Assembly: GCF_017312365.1 (NCBI RefSeq)
Contig: NZ_BLJI01000032.1
Location: 1-49,280 of the forward strand
Direction: 5' to 3'
DNA: 49,280 nucleotides
DNA from: Chroococcus sp. FPU101
GTDB taxonomy: Bacteria; Cyanobacteriota; Cyanobacteriia; Cyanobacteriales; Microcystaceae
How positions within the stretch are numbered: position 1 is the stretch's first letter; the number at the start of each line of letters is the position of its first letter. A model generated the notes under the pieces. The model made no database searches. It was not told where the DNA came from and saw only the letters and a list, made by a program, of their open reading frames with translations. Made by a program: the position numbers and the translations under genes. This document shows, in pieces, positions 24,412 through 33,983 of the stretch.

Positions 24412-27400
24412 TTAGGATTTCTTAGAGACAGGCCAAGTGAAGCGAAAAGTCGTGCCTTTACCTAATTCGGACTCGACACGAATCGAACCTGATTCGGTTT
24501 CAATAATTTTTTTGACGATCGATAAACCAATTCCCGTACTTTCTTGAACATCACGAGACTTGAGGGTTTGAAAAATCTCGAAGATTCTTTCGTGATCTTT
24601 GGCGGCAATGCCAGGCCCATCATCGTAGATGCTAAATTCGTAGTAATCACCCTTGTCTACTCCAGTAATATCAACGCGTCCATCGTTGCGATCGTGGTGT
24701 TTAATGGCATTACTGATCAAATTAGAAAAGACTTGGGATAGAAGTAATTGTTTAGTAATAATAGGGAGTAAGGCAAGCTGAGTCGTAATTGTAAACGTGG
24801 ATGGCGGCATCAATGAATCGATGATATCATTGACTAACTGAGCGACATCAGTCATTTTTTCTGCAACCTCAACTCGACCCGCCCGCGAATAAACTAGCAG
24901 TCCATCGATCAAAGATTCCATACGATGTACTCGTTGCCGCAAAAGTTGTAATTGATGTTCCGTATTTTCTGGGATTTGACCATTTAGATCTTCTTCGATC
25001 CATGTAGAAAGATTGGTAATAGCACGTAAAGGAGCTTTAAGATCATGAGAAACAACATAGGCAAAACGATCTAACTCTTGGTTGCGTTGGGCTAACTCAG
25101 CAGTGGATTTACTCAGATGAGTGTTCAATTGCTCGACTTCTTGTGTTTTAGAAAGCATCTTAATTTCAGCTTGTTTGCGTTCTGTGATATCAAGAGCAGT
25201 GCCAAAGAAATTTACGAGATAACGAGATCTTCTCTCATTCTCAAATAGTATTTGACCATTCGCAAACACCCAATGCTCGGTTCCATCGGGCCAAATAATG
25301 CGATACTCAACCTCATACAATCCCGACGAACTTGGATCAAGTGCTGCGTTGATGGCACTCTCAACATGAGGACGATCGTCTAGGTGAATTTGTTCCATGA
25401 CCGTTGTTAGAGAAAGTACTTTTGTATTAACTGGCACACCCCAGATCTCACACATTCTGGAATCGAATTCAACCATATTTGTCTCTAAATTGTATCGCCA
25501 AGTCCCTATACGACTGACTTGAATGGCAAGTTGGGCGCGTTGTTCACTTTCTCGTAAGGCTTCCTCAATGTGCTTTTGTTCTGTAATATCAATCGAAATA
25601 CCGATCGCTCGTATCGGTTGTTGCTCAGAGTCATAAAAAATTTGGCTACGGGAAGCAAACCATCTTAAACCGAGGATTGGGTGACGAATGCGAAATTCAA
25701 AGATAAGACTCGTTTGTTTACGTTCTAGGGCTTTTTGGATCGCTTGAATACAGGAATCACGATCCTCTTCTAAAACTGTTTCTAACCAGTTTTTATAGGT
25801 TGCGGGTGTTGTTGGATCGATTCCATAAAGTTTATAATACTCTGGCGACCAAAATACAATATTTTTCTTTAAATCCCAATCCCAAGTACCCGTCTGCGAG
25901 GCTAATTGAGCAATTCTTAAACGCTGTTCATTAATTTGTAAAATCTCCTGTGTTTGTTGGCGAAGACGACTCAATTTAAAGATTGCTTCCACCCGTGCTA
26001 GGAGTTCACGAGCCGAAAAGGGTTTAATTAAGTAATCATCGGCACCCGCGTTTAAACCTTCAATTCTAGATTCTTCACCAGAGCGCGCTGAGAGCAAAAT
26101 AATCGGTAAATCTTTGGTTTGTGAATCCGATCGCAGTTGCCGTAACAATTCAAAGCCATCGAGTTTCGGCATCATAACATCGGTGATCACTAAATCTGGT
26201 TTTGAGTAACGAATCGATGATAAAGCCGCTTTTCCATCGGCGACCGTTTCAATTTCATAATATTGACCTAAAAGCCTTTTTGTGTATTCTCTTAAATCAG
26301 CGTTATCATCTGCCAATAAGATTCGCCCTGTTTGAATTGAGCTTCTCATCGCTAAGGACAGTTCAGTATCTATCGATGTCGCACTCTGGAGGGTTTCAGG
26401 TAACCAGCGCAACAATTCTTCATTCACAGGAGCCGCTTTTAACGTGGTTGCGGTTTGGATGCGTTCAGAGGGTAAATGAGCGTATCCAGTCGGAATAAAG
26501 ACAGTAAAACACGTTCCTTGATCAACAATGCTACTCACCTCAATTGTACCGCCATGCAAATGAACTAACTCTTGTACTAATGCCAGTCCAATTCCTGTAC
26601 CCTCGAAACTCCGTCCTCTTGCCCCTTTGATGCGATGGAACCGTTCAAAGAGCCGAGGCAATTCTTCAGCACGAATACCTGTCCCTGTGTCTCGTACTTG
26701 TAGCGTAATCTGACGAGCATCTGAGCGCAAAACAACGGCGATTTCACCTTCAAAGGTAAATTTAAAAGCATTTGAGAGCAAATTTAAAACAATTTTTTCC
26801 CACATCTCACGATCCACGTATGCAGGCGATGGCAATGGGGGACAGTCTACTATTAAGCGTAACCCTGCCCTTTCGATCGCGGCTCGAAAAATACCCGCGA
26901 GATCGGCGGTAAATAAAGCAAGATTAGTCGGTTGGTAAACCGCTTCAATGCGACCTGCTTCAATACGAGAAAAGTCTAACAGGGTATTAACGAGTTTGAG
27001 TAAACGTTGGGAATTGCGGTAGGCTATTTTGAGTTGTTCTTGGTCGTTAGGTAACAGGTTTTCTGAATGCTCTAAAACATCACTCAAGGGGCCGAGCATT
27101 AGAGTGAGGGGTGTTCGGAATTCATGACTAACATTACTAAAAAAAACCGTTTTGGCACGGTCTAATTCGGCTAGGGCTTCAGCGCGTCGGCGTTCGGCTT
27201 CATAGGCATCGGCATTAGCGACCGCTGTTCCAATATGACTAGCCACTAAATCAAAAAAACCTCGATATTCATCATCAAACGCTCGTCGTGGATTAATCCC
27301 CAAAACCAGTATACTGGCTAATTGTTGTTGTCCCGCTTGAGCGATCGGCATCACCAACGCCGAATGTGTTGCATCGGGCCAAGCTCCTCTCAGTAATTCC

Positions 27401-28182
27401 CCTAACTCTTGAGTAAGATTACTGACCATAGTGGCGGTTTTTGTACGTGTTACCTCGGTCAAATGCCAAATATCTTGTGGCTGTATATATGCGATCGTTT
27501 CTGGTGTGATGTTGGTTGTTGTGCTGACTAAATGAGCTTGTTGGTCGTCTTCAACACGATAAAGTAGCGCAAAGGGAATATCATAATTATTCAGTGCCAG
27601 AGTAGCAGTAGCTTTATGACAAGCTTCTTCTACGGTTTTGGCTTCTACGGTTTTGGCGACGAGATCCCGTAGCGTTTGTAACCGCCGTTCTCCAATCACC
27701 CGTTCTGTGGTTTCCGTACAAGCACAAAAAACCCCACCTACGCCGCCAGTTTCGTCGCGCACTGGACTATAAGAAAAGGTAAAGTAGGTTTCCTCTAAGT
27801 AGCCATAGCGGTTCATGAGTAGCAGCAAATCTTCTGACCACGTAGGTTCACCTGTTTTCATGACAATTTCGGTCAACGGCCCCAAAGTATCCCAAATTTC
27901 CGCCCACATTTCTTTAGCAGACTTCCCCAAAAAATAAGGGTGCTTACTATTTCCCAAAATTGGCCGATAGGCATCGTTATAGAGTGCGACTAATTCTGTT
28001 CCCCACCAAATAAACATCGGATAACGGGAATTTAGTAAAACACTAACAATTGTGCGTAAACTTTGAGGCCATTTTTCCACTGAATCGAGTAGGGTTTTTG
28101 ACCAGTCGAAGGAACGCATTAAAGCCCCCATTTCGCCTCCGCCCGAAAAAATCTTCTCAGCCTTTGATTCCGCTTTTGGCAT
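24412..28182 (-). CDS. Hybrid histidine kinase with two complete kinase modules
   Basis: 1256 residues. Order: PAS-like sensor (15-160), GAF-like domain (170-330), HisKA with H353 (SNVSHEFRTP), HATPase (450-565; DTGTGI, GTGIGLAL), receiver (620-735; D668, KPF at 720-722), two PAS domains with PAC ends (760-875; 885-1005, both closing with DITE), a second HisKA with H1046 (VVSHDLKAP) and a second HATPase (1145-1252; DDGPGI, GIGLSIV). No membrane helices, so cytosolic. The second HisKA-HATPase block resembles phytochrome-type kinases. The central receiver could take phosphate from the first module. No separate response regulator is adjacent. Confidence 0.9.
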   Translation of the reverse strand: MPKAESKAEKIFSGGGEMGALMRSFDWSKTLLDSVEKWPQSLRTIVSVLLNSRYPMFIWWGTELVALYNDAYRPILGNSKHPYFLGKSAKEMWAEIWDTLGPLTEIVMKTGEPTWSEDLLLLMNRYGYLEETYFTFSYSPVRDETGGVGGVFCACTETTERVIGERRLQTLRDLVAKTVEAKTVEEACHKATATLALNNYDIPFALLYRVEDDQQAHLVSTTTNITPETIAYIQPQDIWHLTEVTRTKTATMVSNLTQELGELLRGAWPDATHSALVMPIAQAGQQQLASILVLGINPRRAFDDEYRGFFDLVASHIGTAVANADAYEAERRRAEALAELDRAKTVFFSNVSHEFRTPLTLMLGPLSDVLEHSENLLPNDQEQLKIAYRNSQRLLKLVNTLLDFSRIEAGRIEAVYQPTNLALFTADLAGIFRAAIERAGLRLIVDCPPLPSPAYVDREMWEKIVLNLLSNAFKFTFEGEIAVVLRSDARQITLQVRDTGTGIRAEELPRLFERFHRIKGARGRSFEGTGIGLALVQELVHLHGGTIEVSSIVDQGTCFTVFIPTGYAHLPSERIQTATTLKAAPVNEELLRWLPETLQSATSIDTELSLAMRSSIQTGRILLADDNADLREYTKRLLGQYYEIETVADGKAALSSIRYSKPDLVITDVMMPKLDGFELLRQLRSDSQTKDLPIILLSARSGEESRIEGLNAGADDYLIKPFSARELLARVEAIFKLSRLRQQTQEILQINEQRLRIAQLASQTGTWDWDLKKNIVFWSPEYYKLYGIDPTTPATYKNWLETVLEEDRDSCIQAIQKALERKQTSLIFEFRIRHPILGLRWFASRSQIFYDSEQQPIRAIGISIDITEQKHIEEALRESEQRAQLAIQVSRIGTWRYNLETNMVEFDSRMCEIWGVPVNTKVLSLTTVMEQIHLDDRPHVESAINAALDPSSSGLYEVEYRIIWPDGTEHWVFANGQILFENERRSRYLVNFFGTALDITERKQAEIKMLSKTQEVEQLNTHLSKSTAELAQRNQELDRFAYVVSHDLKAPLRAITNLSTWIEEDLNGQIPENTEHQLQLLRQRVHRMESLIDGLLVYSRAGRVEVAEKMTDVAQLVNDIIDSLMPPSTFTITTQLALLPIITKQLLLSQVFSNLISNAIKHHDRNDGRVDITGVDKGDYYEFSIYDDGPGIAAKDHERIFEIFQTLKSRDVQESTGIGLSIVKKIIETESGSIRVESELGKGTTFRFTWPVSKKS

Positions 28183-28575
28183 TACAGGTGCTTCTCTCCG
28201 CCTTTAAACAACTCTATGGCAACCCATTACTGCAATGATAACCGTTGCTAAATGCTAATTGTTGGGTATCTTTAAATTTGTACTGGCTAAGAATGTCTTG
28301 GTGTCGAACTGGCATAGACTAAGCCGATAATAGGACTAGAGAGAGCTAAACAACTCTTCTGAGTCTAGTTCATCTGCCGTGTACGCAATTTTAATTGGTA
28401 TGACATAAATCATGACTCTTTAAGATTAATTGATAACGCTCCCAAAAATTATGATTTTTTTTGATACTATTGCGTATTCTTATTTTTCATTGTATAAATG
28501 AGGAGACAATTTTGAAGGCATTCAGTCAAATTTGTCATAATCTCAAATCAAACACTTATTTCTGTCTAAAAAATC
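28183..28575. other. 393-bp divergent promoter region
   Basis: It lies between the starts of the hybrid kinase gene and the DUF1194 gene, so it must hold both promoters. No gene is seen. Apart from AT-rich stretches near 28440-28500 there is no clear operator. Confidence 0.4.
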
Positions 28576-29355
28576 ATGTTTCCCACAAATTTTAGCAAAT
28601 CTCTCTCAGTCAGATCATCTGTAAAAACAGCGTTAGTCTCATCTTTAATGACTTTAGGCATCTTAGCCCCTGCTCAATCTTTACTAGCTGCTTCTCTAGA
28701 AATTGGTTTGGTGATCGATGGCTCAGGCAGTGTTAGCTCTAGCGATTTTGCTCTCCAGAGAGATGCTTATGTCAACATTTTTAGTAACGATTTTGTTGGG
28801 AATTTTCTAACAGGGGATGTTGATACGGTCTATATTTCTTTTTGGCAATTTGCCTCTAGTGTACAAGAAGAAGTAACTTGGACAACTATTCAGACTAATG
28901 CTGATGCTATTGCTTTTGCTAATGCTATTGCATCGGTGACTCAATTAGGTGGTGGTACTAATACAGCAGGAGCAATTAATACTGTAGCAAACTCAATTCT
29001 AACTAACGCATTTGATGGTGACTCCGAAGTGATCGATCTTTCTAGTGATGGTATTCCTAATGATCAAGCAGCAGCAGTCACAGCAGCCTCTAATGCTTTT
29101 TCAAATGACATAGTTACTAACACACTGTTTGTTGGTACTGGTACCACAGGACAATCAAATTTAGCGGCTATTGCTGCTGCAGGTGGCGGTACTCCCTTCG
29201 TTGCCAATAGCTTTGCGGAGTATGAAGAAGCATTGACAGAAAAACTTGATCTTGAATTTAATCCTGGTCCTACTACCCCAGAACCAGCTTCGATTCTTGG
29301 TCTTCTTACTCTTGGCAGTTTAGGATTGACTTTAAAATCGAAGAAAAAAGTATAA
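28576..29355 (+). CDS. DUF1194 (von Willebrand A-like) protein with PEP-CTERM
   Basis: 259 residues. Signal peptide about 1-38 (ending SLLAA), then a vWA/DUF1194 domain whose MIDAS-type motif is D48-G-S-G-S52 (LEIGLVIDGSGSVSSSDF) with TQLGGGTNTAGAI further on. The end has TPEPAS, a hydrophobic helix and KSKKKV, a PEP-CTERM exosortase signal. It should be exported and surface-sorted, and may bind metal-dependent ligands. Upstream TTTT/GAGGAG-like signals are weak. Second PEP-CTERM protein of the window. Confidence 0.88.
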   Translation: MFPTNFSKSLSVRSSVKTALVSSLMTLGILAPAQSLLAASLEIGLVIDGSGSVSSSDFALQRDAYVNIFSNDFVGNFLTGDVDTVYISFWQFASSVQEEVTWTTIQTNADAIAFANAIASVTQLGGGTNTAGAINTVANSILTNAFDGDSEVIDLSSDGIPNDQAAAVTAASNAFSNDIVTNTLFVGTGTTGQSNLAAIAAAGGGTPFVANSFAEYEEALTEKLDLEFNPGPTTPEPASILGLLTLGSLGLTLKSKKKV

Positions 29356-29554
29356 TATTGTAGCTTTTGACTAAAAAACTACGAAATTTGCTTTAATTCA
29401 TAATCTCAAGTATTGCTCGATCAATAACTTGAGATTCATTTCTATCTAAGGGAAATATAATTTTTATTAAGCTTTAAACATATTTTAAAAGTTTATGCTA
29501 AAGCGGGTTGTACGATACGACACATCAACAGTCAAGAAAAAAAGCTTATTTATT

Positions 29555-30592
29555 CTATTCTTTGATTTCTTCGGGTGTAAGCTGGTTATTTTGTCGGGCA
29601 GCACGTTGACTTAAAGCCGTTAGAAGTGAGGAAGTGATTGAGGAATGACTGTCTTTTCCAATAATACGATCGCTACCTATTCCGCCATTTTCGGGTAGAA
29701 GTCGGTTAACCCAACTTAAAATATCTGAGGTTAGACCAGGGAAAACACCATGAAATCGAATACCAATAATAGCAGGAAGCGATGTGATAATTTCCGAATC
29801 ACCGCGCCGACAACCTGCTAAGATTTTTCGGGCGACTGCCTCGGCACTCATCGAAAGAATAGGGAGTGAATCACTAATTGTAAACCATGTATACTCAGCA
29901 CGATGATGTCCTTTAAAATAAGCGTTTTCTGTACTACCTGTGCGGATCAAACCTGGGCAAACAGTGGTAACTTTAATTCCATCTTTGGCTAACTCGGAAC
30001 GCATTCCCTCAGAAAGACCGACTAGAGCAAATTTACTAGCACTATAGGGTAAAAGATGAGGAACGCTAATTTTACCGCCAATTGAAGAAATATTAACGAT
30101 ACGACCCGCTTTCTGGTGGCGCATGGTCGGTAAAACGGCAAAAGTCGTATACAACGGGGCCCAAAAATGAAGCTTCATTGCAGCATCATAATCTTCTAAG
30201 GTCATGGTTTCAATTGGCCCGACTTGAATGATTCCTGCATTATTAATTAGTACATCTATATTACCAAAATGCTCGGTGATTTTTTGGATCATCTGCTCAA
30301 CTTGAGTTTGATCCGTGACATCACAAGTTAGGGTGAAACAATCTTTTAATTGTAATTTAGCTCTTTCTAGTTCGGCTTGATCACGGGCGCAAATAGCAAC
30401 ACGCGCTCCTTGATGAACTAGCTGACGTGCCATAACTAAACCGAGTCCTCTAGAGCCTCCTGTAATTAAAACCGTTTTGTCTTTGAAAGTGTAACGGCTT
30501 TCTTGCCACCAACGGATTAGAATTTGGAGCAGGATAAACGCGATTGCGCCTACAACTAGAATAAAATAAAGATTGTCTGGTAATTCACCCAT
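29555..30592 (-). CDS. Short-chain dehydrogenase/reductase, membrane-anchored
   Basis: 345 residues. An N-terminal membrane helix (LYFILVVGAIAFILLQILIRW) precedes a classical SDR: TGGSRGLG (44-51, cofactor), NNAG (117-120), Ser170 and the Y183-x3-K187 catalytic pair in YSASK. The Arg after the second strand (ICARD) favours NADP. A C-terminal extension of about 60 residues has no known motif. Substrate unknown; such anchored SDRs often act on lipids or ketones. Same strand as the DUF6335 gene, 26 bp downstream of it. Confidence 0.9.
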   Translation of the reverse strand: MGELPDNLYFILVVGAIAFILLQILIRWWQESRYTFKDKTVLITGGSRGLGLVMARQLVHQGARVAICARDQAELERAKLQLKDCFTLTCDVTDQTQVEQMIQKITEHFGNIDVLINNAGIIQVGPIETMTLEDYDAAMKLHFWAPLYTTFAVLPTMRHQKAGRIVNISSIGGKISVPHLLPYSASKFALVGLSEGMRSELAKDGIKVTTVCPGLIRTGSTENAYFKGHHRAEYTWFTISDSLPILSMSAEAVARKILAGCRRGDSEIITSLPAIIGIRFHGVFPGLTSDILSWVNRLLPENGGIGSDRIIGKDSHSSITSSLLTALSQRAARQNNQLTPEEIKE

Positions 30593-30618
30593 CTGTCTTA
30601 CTTGCTCAAGTTTTTAGA

Positions 30619-31089
30619 TTAATAAAGTTCCTCATCACTGCGGCGTTCTTCATAATCTTCTGATGATTTAGGTTCGAGTTCCCAACGTCGATCATCTCGC
30701 AAGGTTAGAATTTCATCAGTATGAAGCCATTCCCCATCGGCCATATTTAAGCCAACTGCCTCTCCTAATTCATCAACAATATCTTGATCGGGTGTTGCTA
30801 CCGTGCCTCCTACCGCTTCATCTCCGACGGCATTCGCTTGCTCATAATTTGCATCAATATCTCCACCAGTGAGTATCGCATCCGCTTCATTAAACTCGCT
30901 ATCACGTTGGTGCATGGTTCGCCCACCTTCGATATATCCTGGGAGTTCATGAACACCAGTCCCATAAGATTCGGTATATTCTTGCGGGATATCATCATCG
31001 TTGATTTCTTCTGGTTCGTCATCTTCTGCGACGGGAGTTCCTTGATTTTTGAGGGCGGCGTTTAAATCTTCTTGATCAGTTATACTCAT
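30619..31089 (-). CDS. DUF6335 family acidic protein
   Basis: 156 residues, strongly acidic, no membrane segment. The block TESYGTGVHELPGYIEGGRT and the middle GGDIDANYEQANAVGDEAVGG and PDQDIVDELGEAVGL match the cyanobacterial DUF6335 family. The tail (LRDDRRWELEPKSSEDYEERR) is also typical. Function unknown. ATG at 31089, probably co-transcribed with the SDR gene. Confidence 0.8.
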   Translation of the reverse strand: MSITDQEDLNAALKNQGTPVAEDDEPEEINDDDIPQEYTESYGTGVHELPGYIEGGRTMHQRDSEFNEADAILTGGDIDANYEQANAVGDEAVGGTVATPDQDIVDELGEAVGLNMADGEWLHTDEILTLRDDRRWELEPKSSEDYEERRSDEELY

Positions 31090-31335
31090 AAATTCTGATT
31101 CCTTGATGTCCTATATCTATGTTGAAAGGACAATCTATTAATGTCCTCGAACTTTAGAAGGAGATCGCAGTTGAGCCATTTGTTGAAGATCTTTCTAGAT
31201 AACTTTGACAGGTTGTCTTATTAATGTACGGATGAACAAGAAAAAAATCTAGATTTTTTTCTAAAACTGTTAAGAAAGATTTGCAATAGGGTTTAAAATA
31301 CATAGATTGAGGGACTAATTTAAACTAATGGAACG

Positions 31336-31530
31336 ATGACTAAGCCAATAACTAGACGCATTTTTCTTGAAACTGGAGCAGCACTCGCCGTAGGACTGTT
31401 GAGCAGACTTGAAGGCGCGTTTAAGAATCAATCAATTAATTTTGATTCTTCTCGTCATGGCTCCTTAACCCGACGTGTTGAACATCAGGTTAATCTCATC
31501 GAGGGGGAAGTTACTGGGTTAGTCAAGTAA
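31336..31530 (+). CDS. Small protein with a twin-arginine-like leader
   Basis: 64 residues, not recognised. The start TRRIFLETGAALAVGLLS fits a Tat signal (RR then a short hydrophobic run), leaving about 40 polar residues. It lies 48 bp before the iron porin and on the same strand, with the Fur-box-like site between them. It could be a small periplasmic protein or a remnant of a longer Tat substrate. Confidence 0.5.
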   Translation: MTKPITRRIFLETGAALAVGLLSRLEGAFKNQSINFDSSRHGSLTRRVEHQVNLIEGEVTGLVK

Positions 31531-31536
31531 ATTGAT

Positions 31537-31555
31537 TAGAATAAGAATCATTTTC
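31537..31555 (+). promoter_or_regulatory. Fur-box-like site before the porin
   Basis: TAGAATAAGAATCATTTTC matches 14 of 19 positions of the Fur consensus, including the core AATCATT, counted by eye. It sits 24 bp before the porin start, so Fur with iron would block it. Confidence 0.6.
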
Positions 31556-31578
31556 ATTTTTTGGTGTGAGGAGTAATC

Positions 31579-33158
31579 ATGTTTAAACAAAAATGGCCAC
31601 TAATAACCGCAACAGCAAGCCTATTAGGGGTTTTTGTTGGAGTTAATTCAGTAGAAGCTCAAACAAAAAACGAAGAATCATTAGACTGGATGCAAACAAA
31701 GCCAATGTCTCAAGTCACCAGTGTTAACCAACTGCGGGACGTTGAGCCGACAGCGTGGGCTTTTGAAGCACTACGGAGTCTAGTCGAGCGATACGGTTGT
31801 ATTGTCGGATATCCCGATCGCACCTTTCGCGGAAATCGTGCTTTAACGCGATGGGAATTTGCGGCAGGGTTAAATGCGTGTCTGAATACAATGGAACGAT
31901 TGATCCAAGAGGGTGTATCGGTTTTAAGAGAAGATGTCGATAAGCTCAAACGTCTAGCCCAAGAATTTGAAACAGAATTAGCTGTTTTAGGAACCAGAGT
32001 CGATAACTTAGAAAACCGAGTCGCTTTCTTAGAAGATCATCAATTTTCGACCACTACTAAACTGACTGGAGAAGTGATCTTTGGTTTATATGGTGTAGCA
32101 GCTGGTGAAAGAGATGGTGGTGAAGATATTGATCGTGTTCCCGCTTTAGGACATCGGACACGTTTAGAATTCAATACCAGCTTTACTGGACAAGACTTAC
32201 TGTATATGCGTTTAGCATCGGGCAATGTTGCTGATCTTTCTGAAACTACTGGAACATTCCAAAGTACACTCAGCTATACTCAACCTGATGATAATAACGT
32301 TGCGCTTGAAGTCCTATTTTATAACTTCCAACTAACTGAAAACATTTCGGTCTGGTTAGAAGCGTTTGGCGGTGCAACGGATGACTTTACCAATACTCTA
32401 AACGCTTTAGATGGCGATGGTGCATCGGGGGCTATTTCCGCTTTTGGGACTCGTAACCCCATTTATTTTGCGCCTGGACAAACTGGGATCGGTTTACAGG
32501 GTAAATTTGGCTTCTTAGAAGTTAGTGCGGGTTATCTAGCAGGAGAAGGAAACGATCCCACTCCTGGGAATGGTTTGTTTAATGGTTCCTATAGTGCCAT
32601 TGGTCAAATTGGTATCGTTCCTAATGAAAGATTTGGGCTTGCGTTTACCTATATTCATGTTTTAACCAACTAGATACAGGTACAGGTAGCGAACGTTCTA
32701 ACTTCCAGTTCTTTACTGAAGATCAATTCGGTGAGGCAGTTTCGACTTCGAGTAACAGCTATGGTATCCAAGCCAGCTTTAGACCCTTTGACTGGGTGAT
32801 CTTAGGCGGTTGGGGCGGTTATACCAATGCCAGAACCCTTAATACGATCGATGGGCAACTCGAAAGAGGCGACTTAGATATTTGGAATTGGGCGGCTACT
32901 ATAGCATTTCCCGATCTTTTTAAAGAAGGAAGTCAAGGCGGTATTATTGTGGGGATGCAGCCTTGGGTATCTAATACATCAATTTCGGGTGTTGATGATG
33001 ATGGTGATACTTCATTTCATATCGAGGCATTTTATGAATATGCGATCACCGATAATATTAAAATCACCCCTGGCATTTTGGTGATTACTTCACCAGATTA
33101 CGATGATAATAATGCGACTTTAATCATCGGAACCATCCGGACAACGTTCACTTTCTAG
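31579..33158 (+). pseudogene. Iron uptake porin (SLH-OprB type), frameshifted
   Basis: A signal peptide (ending VEA) is followed by an SLH-like domain (VTSVNQLRDVEPTAWAFEALRSLVERYGCIVGYPDRTFRG, residues about 46-90, in pieces), a coiled coil (about 110-155) and an OprB-type barrel. The reading stops at TAG 32671. It continues one frame over (FNQLDTGTGSERSNF) and ends with IGTIRTTFTF at 33158. One missing T in the run at 32660-32663 (four instead of five) explains it; repaired, the protein has 526 residues, normal for the family. Cyanobacterial members carry iron across the outer membrane. Real mutation or sequencing slip cannot be decided here. Confidence 0.85.
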
Positions 33159-33168
33159 AATCATCCCT

Positions 33169-33198
33169 TGTAGAGACACGATATATCGCGTCTCTACA
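33169..33198. repeat. 30-bp interspersed palindrome
   Basis: TGTAGAGAC ... GTCTCTACA (arms 33169-33177 and 33190-33198) form a palindrome with a single mismatch; the centre is CGATATATCG-like. This sequence is a common dispersed cyanobacterial repeat. Between the porin and the FeoA gene it may act as a transcript-end hairpin. Confidence 0.7.
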
Positions 33199-33264
33199 TC
33201 CAAAATCATGAGCGCGTCTGTACACCTAAACTAAATCTTATATTTTTAAAGAGGACAAAAGGAG

Positions 33265-33510
33265 ATGAATACTATTACTACTTACCTTACAGAAATGGCT
33301 GTCAGTGCTAGAGGCTATATTGTGGGTTATGATCGCGCTTACAGTGGCTATATTGGCAAACTGTTGTCTAAAGGGTTAGCCCCTGGAACAAGATTTATTT
33401 TAATTCGCCAAGCGTGTTCCGAGTTTCCTTTGCAATTAGAAGTCGAAGGAAATTTAGTCAGTTTGAGTAAACCCGAAGTCGATGCCCTTTGTGTTGAAGA
33501 AGTTGATTAG
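33265..33510 (+). CDS. feoA: FeoA domain protein
   Basis: 81 residues of the FeoA/SH3-like fold (ARGYIVGYDRAYSGYIGKLLSKGLAPGTRFILIR ends the typical G-G-L-L-x-LGL-PG pattern, in pieces). FeoA assists FeoB-mediated ferrous iron uptake at the inner membrane. No feoB follows in this window. It lies 106 bp after the Fur-linked porin and shares its iron theme. AAAGGAG stands before the ATG. Its stop overlaps that of lspA by three bases. Confidence 0.75.
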   Translation: MNTITTYLTEMAVSARGYIVGYDRAYSGYIGKLLSKGLAPGTRFILIRQACSEFPLQLEVEGNLVSLSKPEVDALCVEEVD

Positions 33511-33974
33511 CGTCTTTTTGTCAATGATTGAATGGGAAAAGTTGCAAAAATTAGACAAATCACACCAACATTAATAAAAACATCCGCAAAATTAAATACA
33601 GGAAAATCAATGAAACGAAAATCTAGAAAATCAACCACATAGCCGAAAAAAAATCGATCCCAACCGTTACCTAAAGCCCCTGCTAGGATAAATCCATATC
33701 CTAACTGTTCAAAAAATCTCATTCTTCCTAAAAATCCATAGATGATTAGCCCTAAACTAACCGCAAAGGATAACCAACGTAACCAGAATACACCCCCCGA
33801 AAAAAAACTAAAAGCTGCACCTGTATTCGTGACATAGGTTAAATGAAAAATACCTTGAATGAGGGGAATTGTATCACCAATTTGGGGTAATTGCTGGACA
33901 ATCCAAAATTTAGTCAGTTGATCGAAAATAAAACCTAAAATGCCAATAATCCAAAATAAACGATTTTTTCTCAT
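33507..33974 (-). CDS. lspA: Lipoprotein signal peptidase (signal peptidase II)
   Basis: 155 residues, four membrane helices. The catalytic aspartates are D115 (GYVVDFLDF) and D131 (FNFADVF), preceded by GNGWDR (102-107) and VTNTGAAFSFF. It cleaves the lipoprotein leader after lipidation. AAGGGG stands before the ATG. It is the last gene of the bioB-bioY-lspA run, 9 bp after bioY. Confidence 0.94.
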   Translation of the reverse strand: MRKNRLFWIIGILGFIFDQLTKFWIVQQLPQIGDTIPLIQGIFHLTYVTNTGAAFSFFSGGVFWLRWLSFAVSLGLIIYGFLGRMRFFEQLGYGFILAGALGNGWDRFFFGYVVDFLDFRFIDFPVFNFADVFINVGVICLIFATFPIQSLTKRR

Positions 33975-33983
33975 AGCCCCTTT

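Noticed and set aside
30810-31022. 70-residue frame on the same strand within the DUF6335 gene
   Set aside because: Shifted frame of an acidic coding sequence; the DUF6335 frame has the family motifs.
32796-33158. Separate gene of 120 residues
   Set aside because: It is the barrel C-terminus of the iron porin after a one-base frameshift, without its own ribosome binding site.
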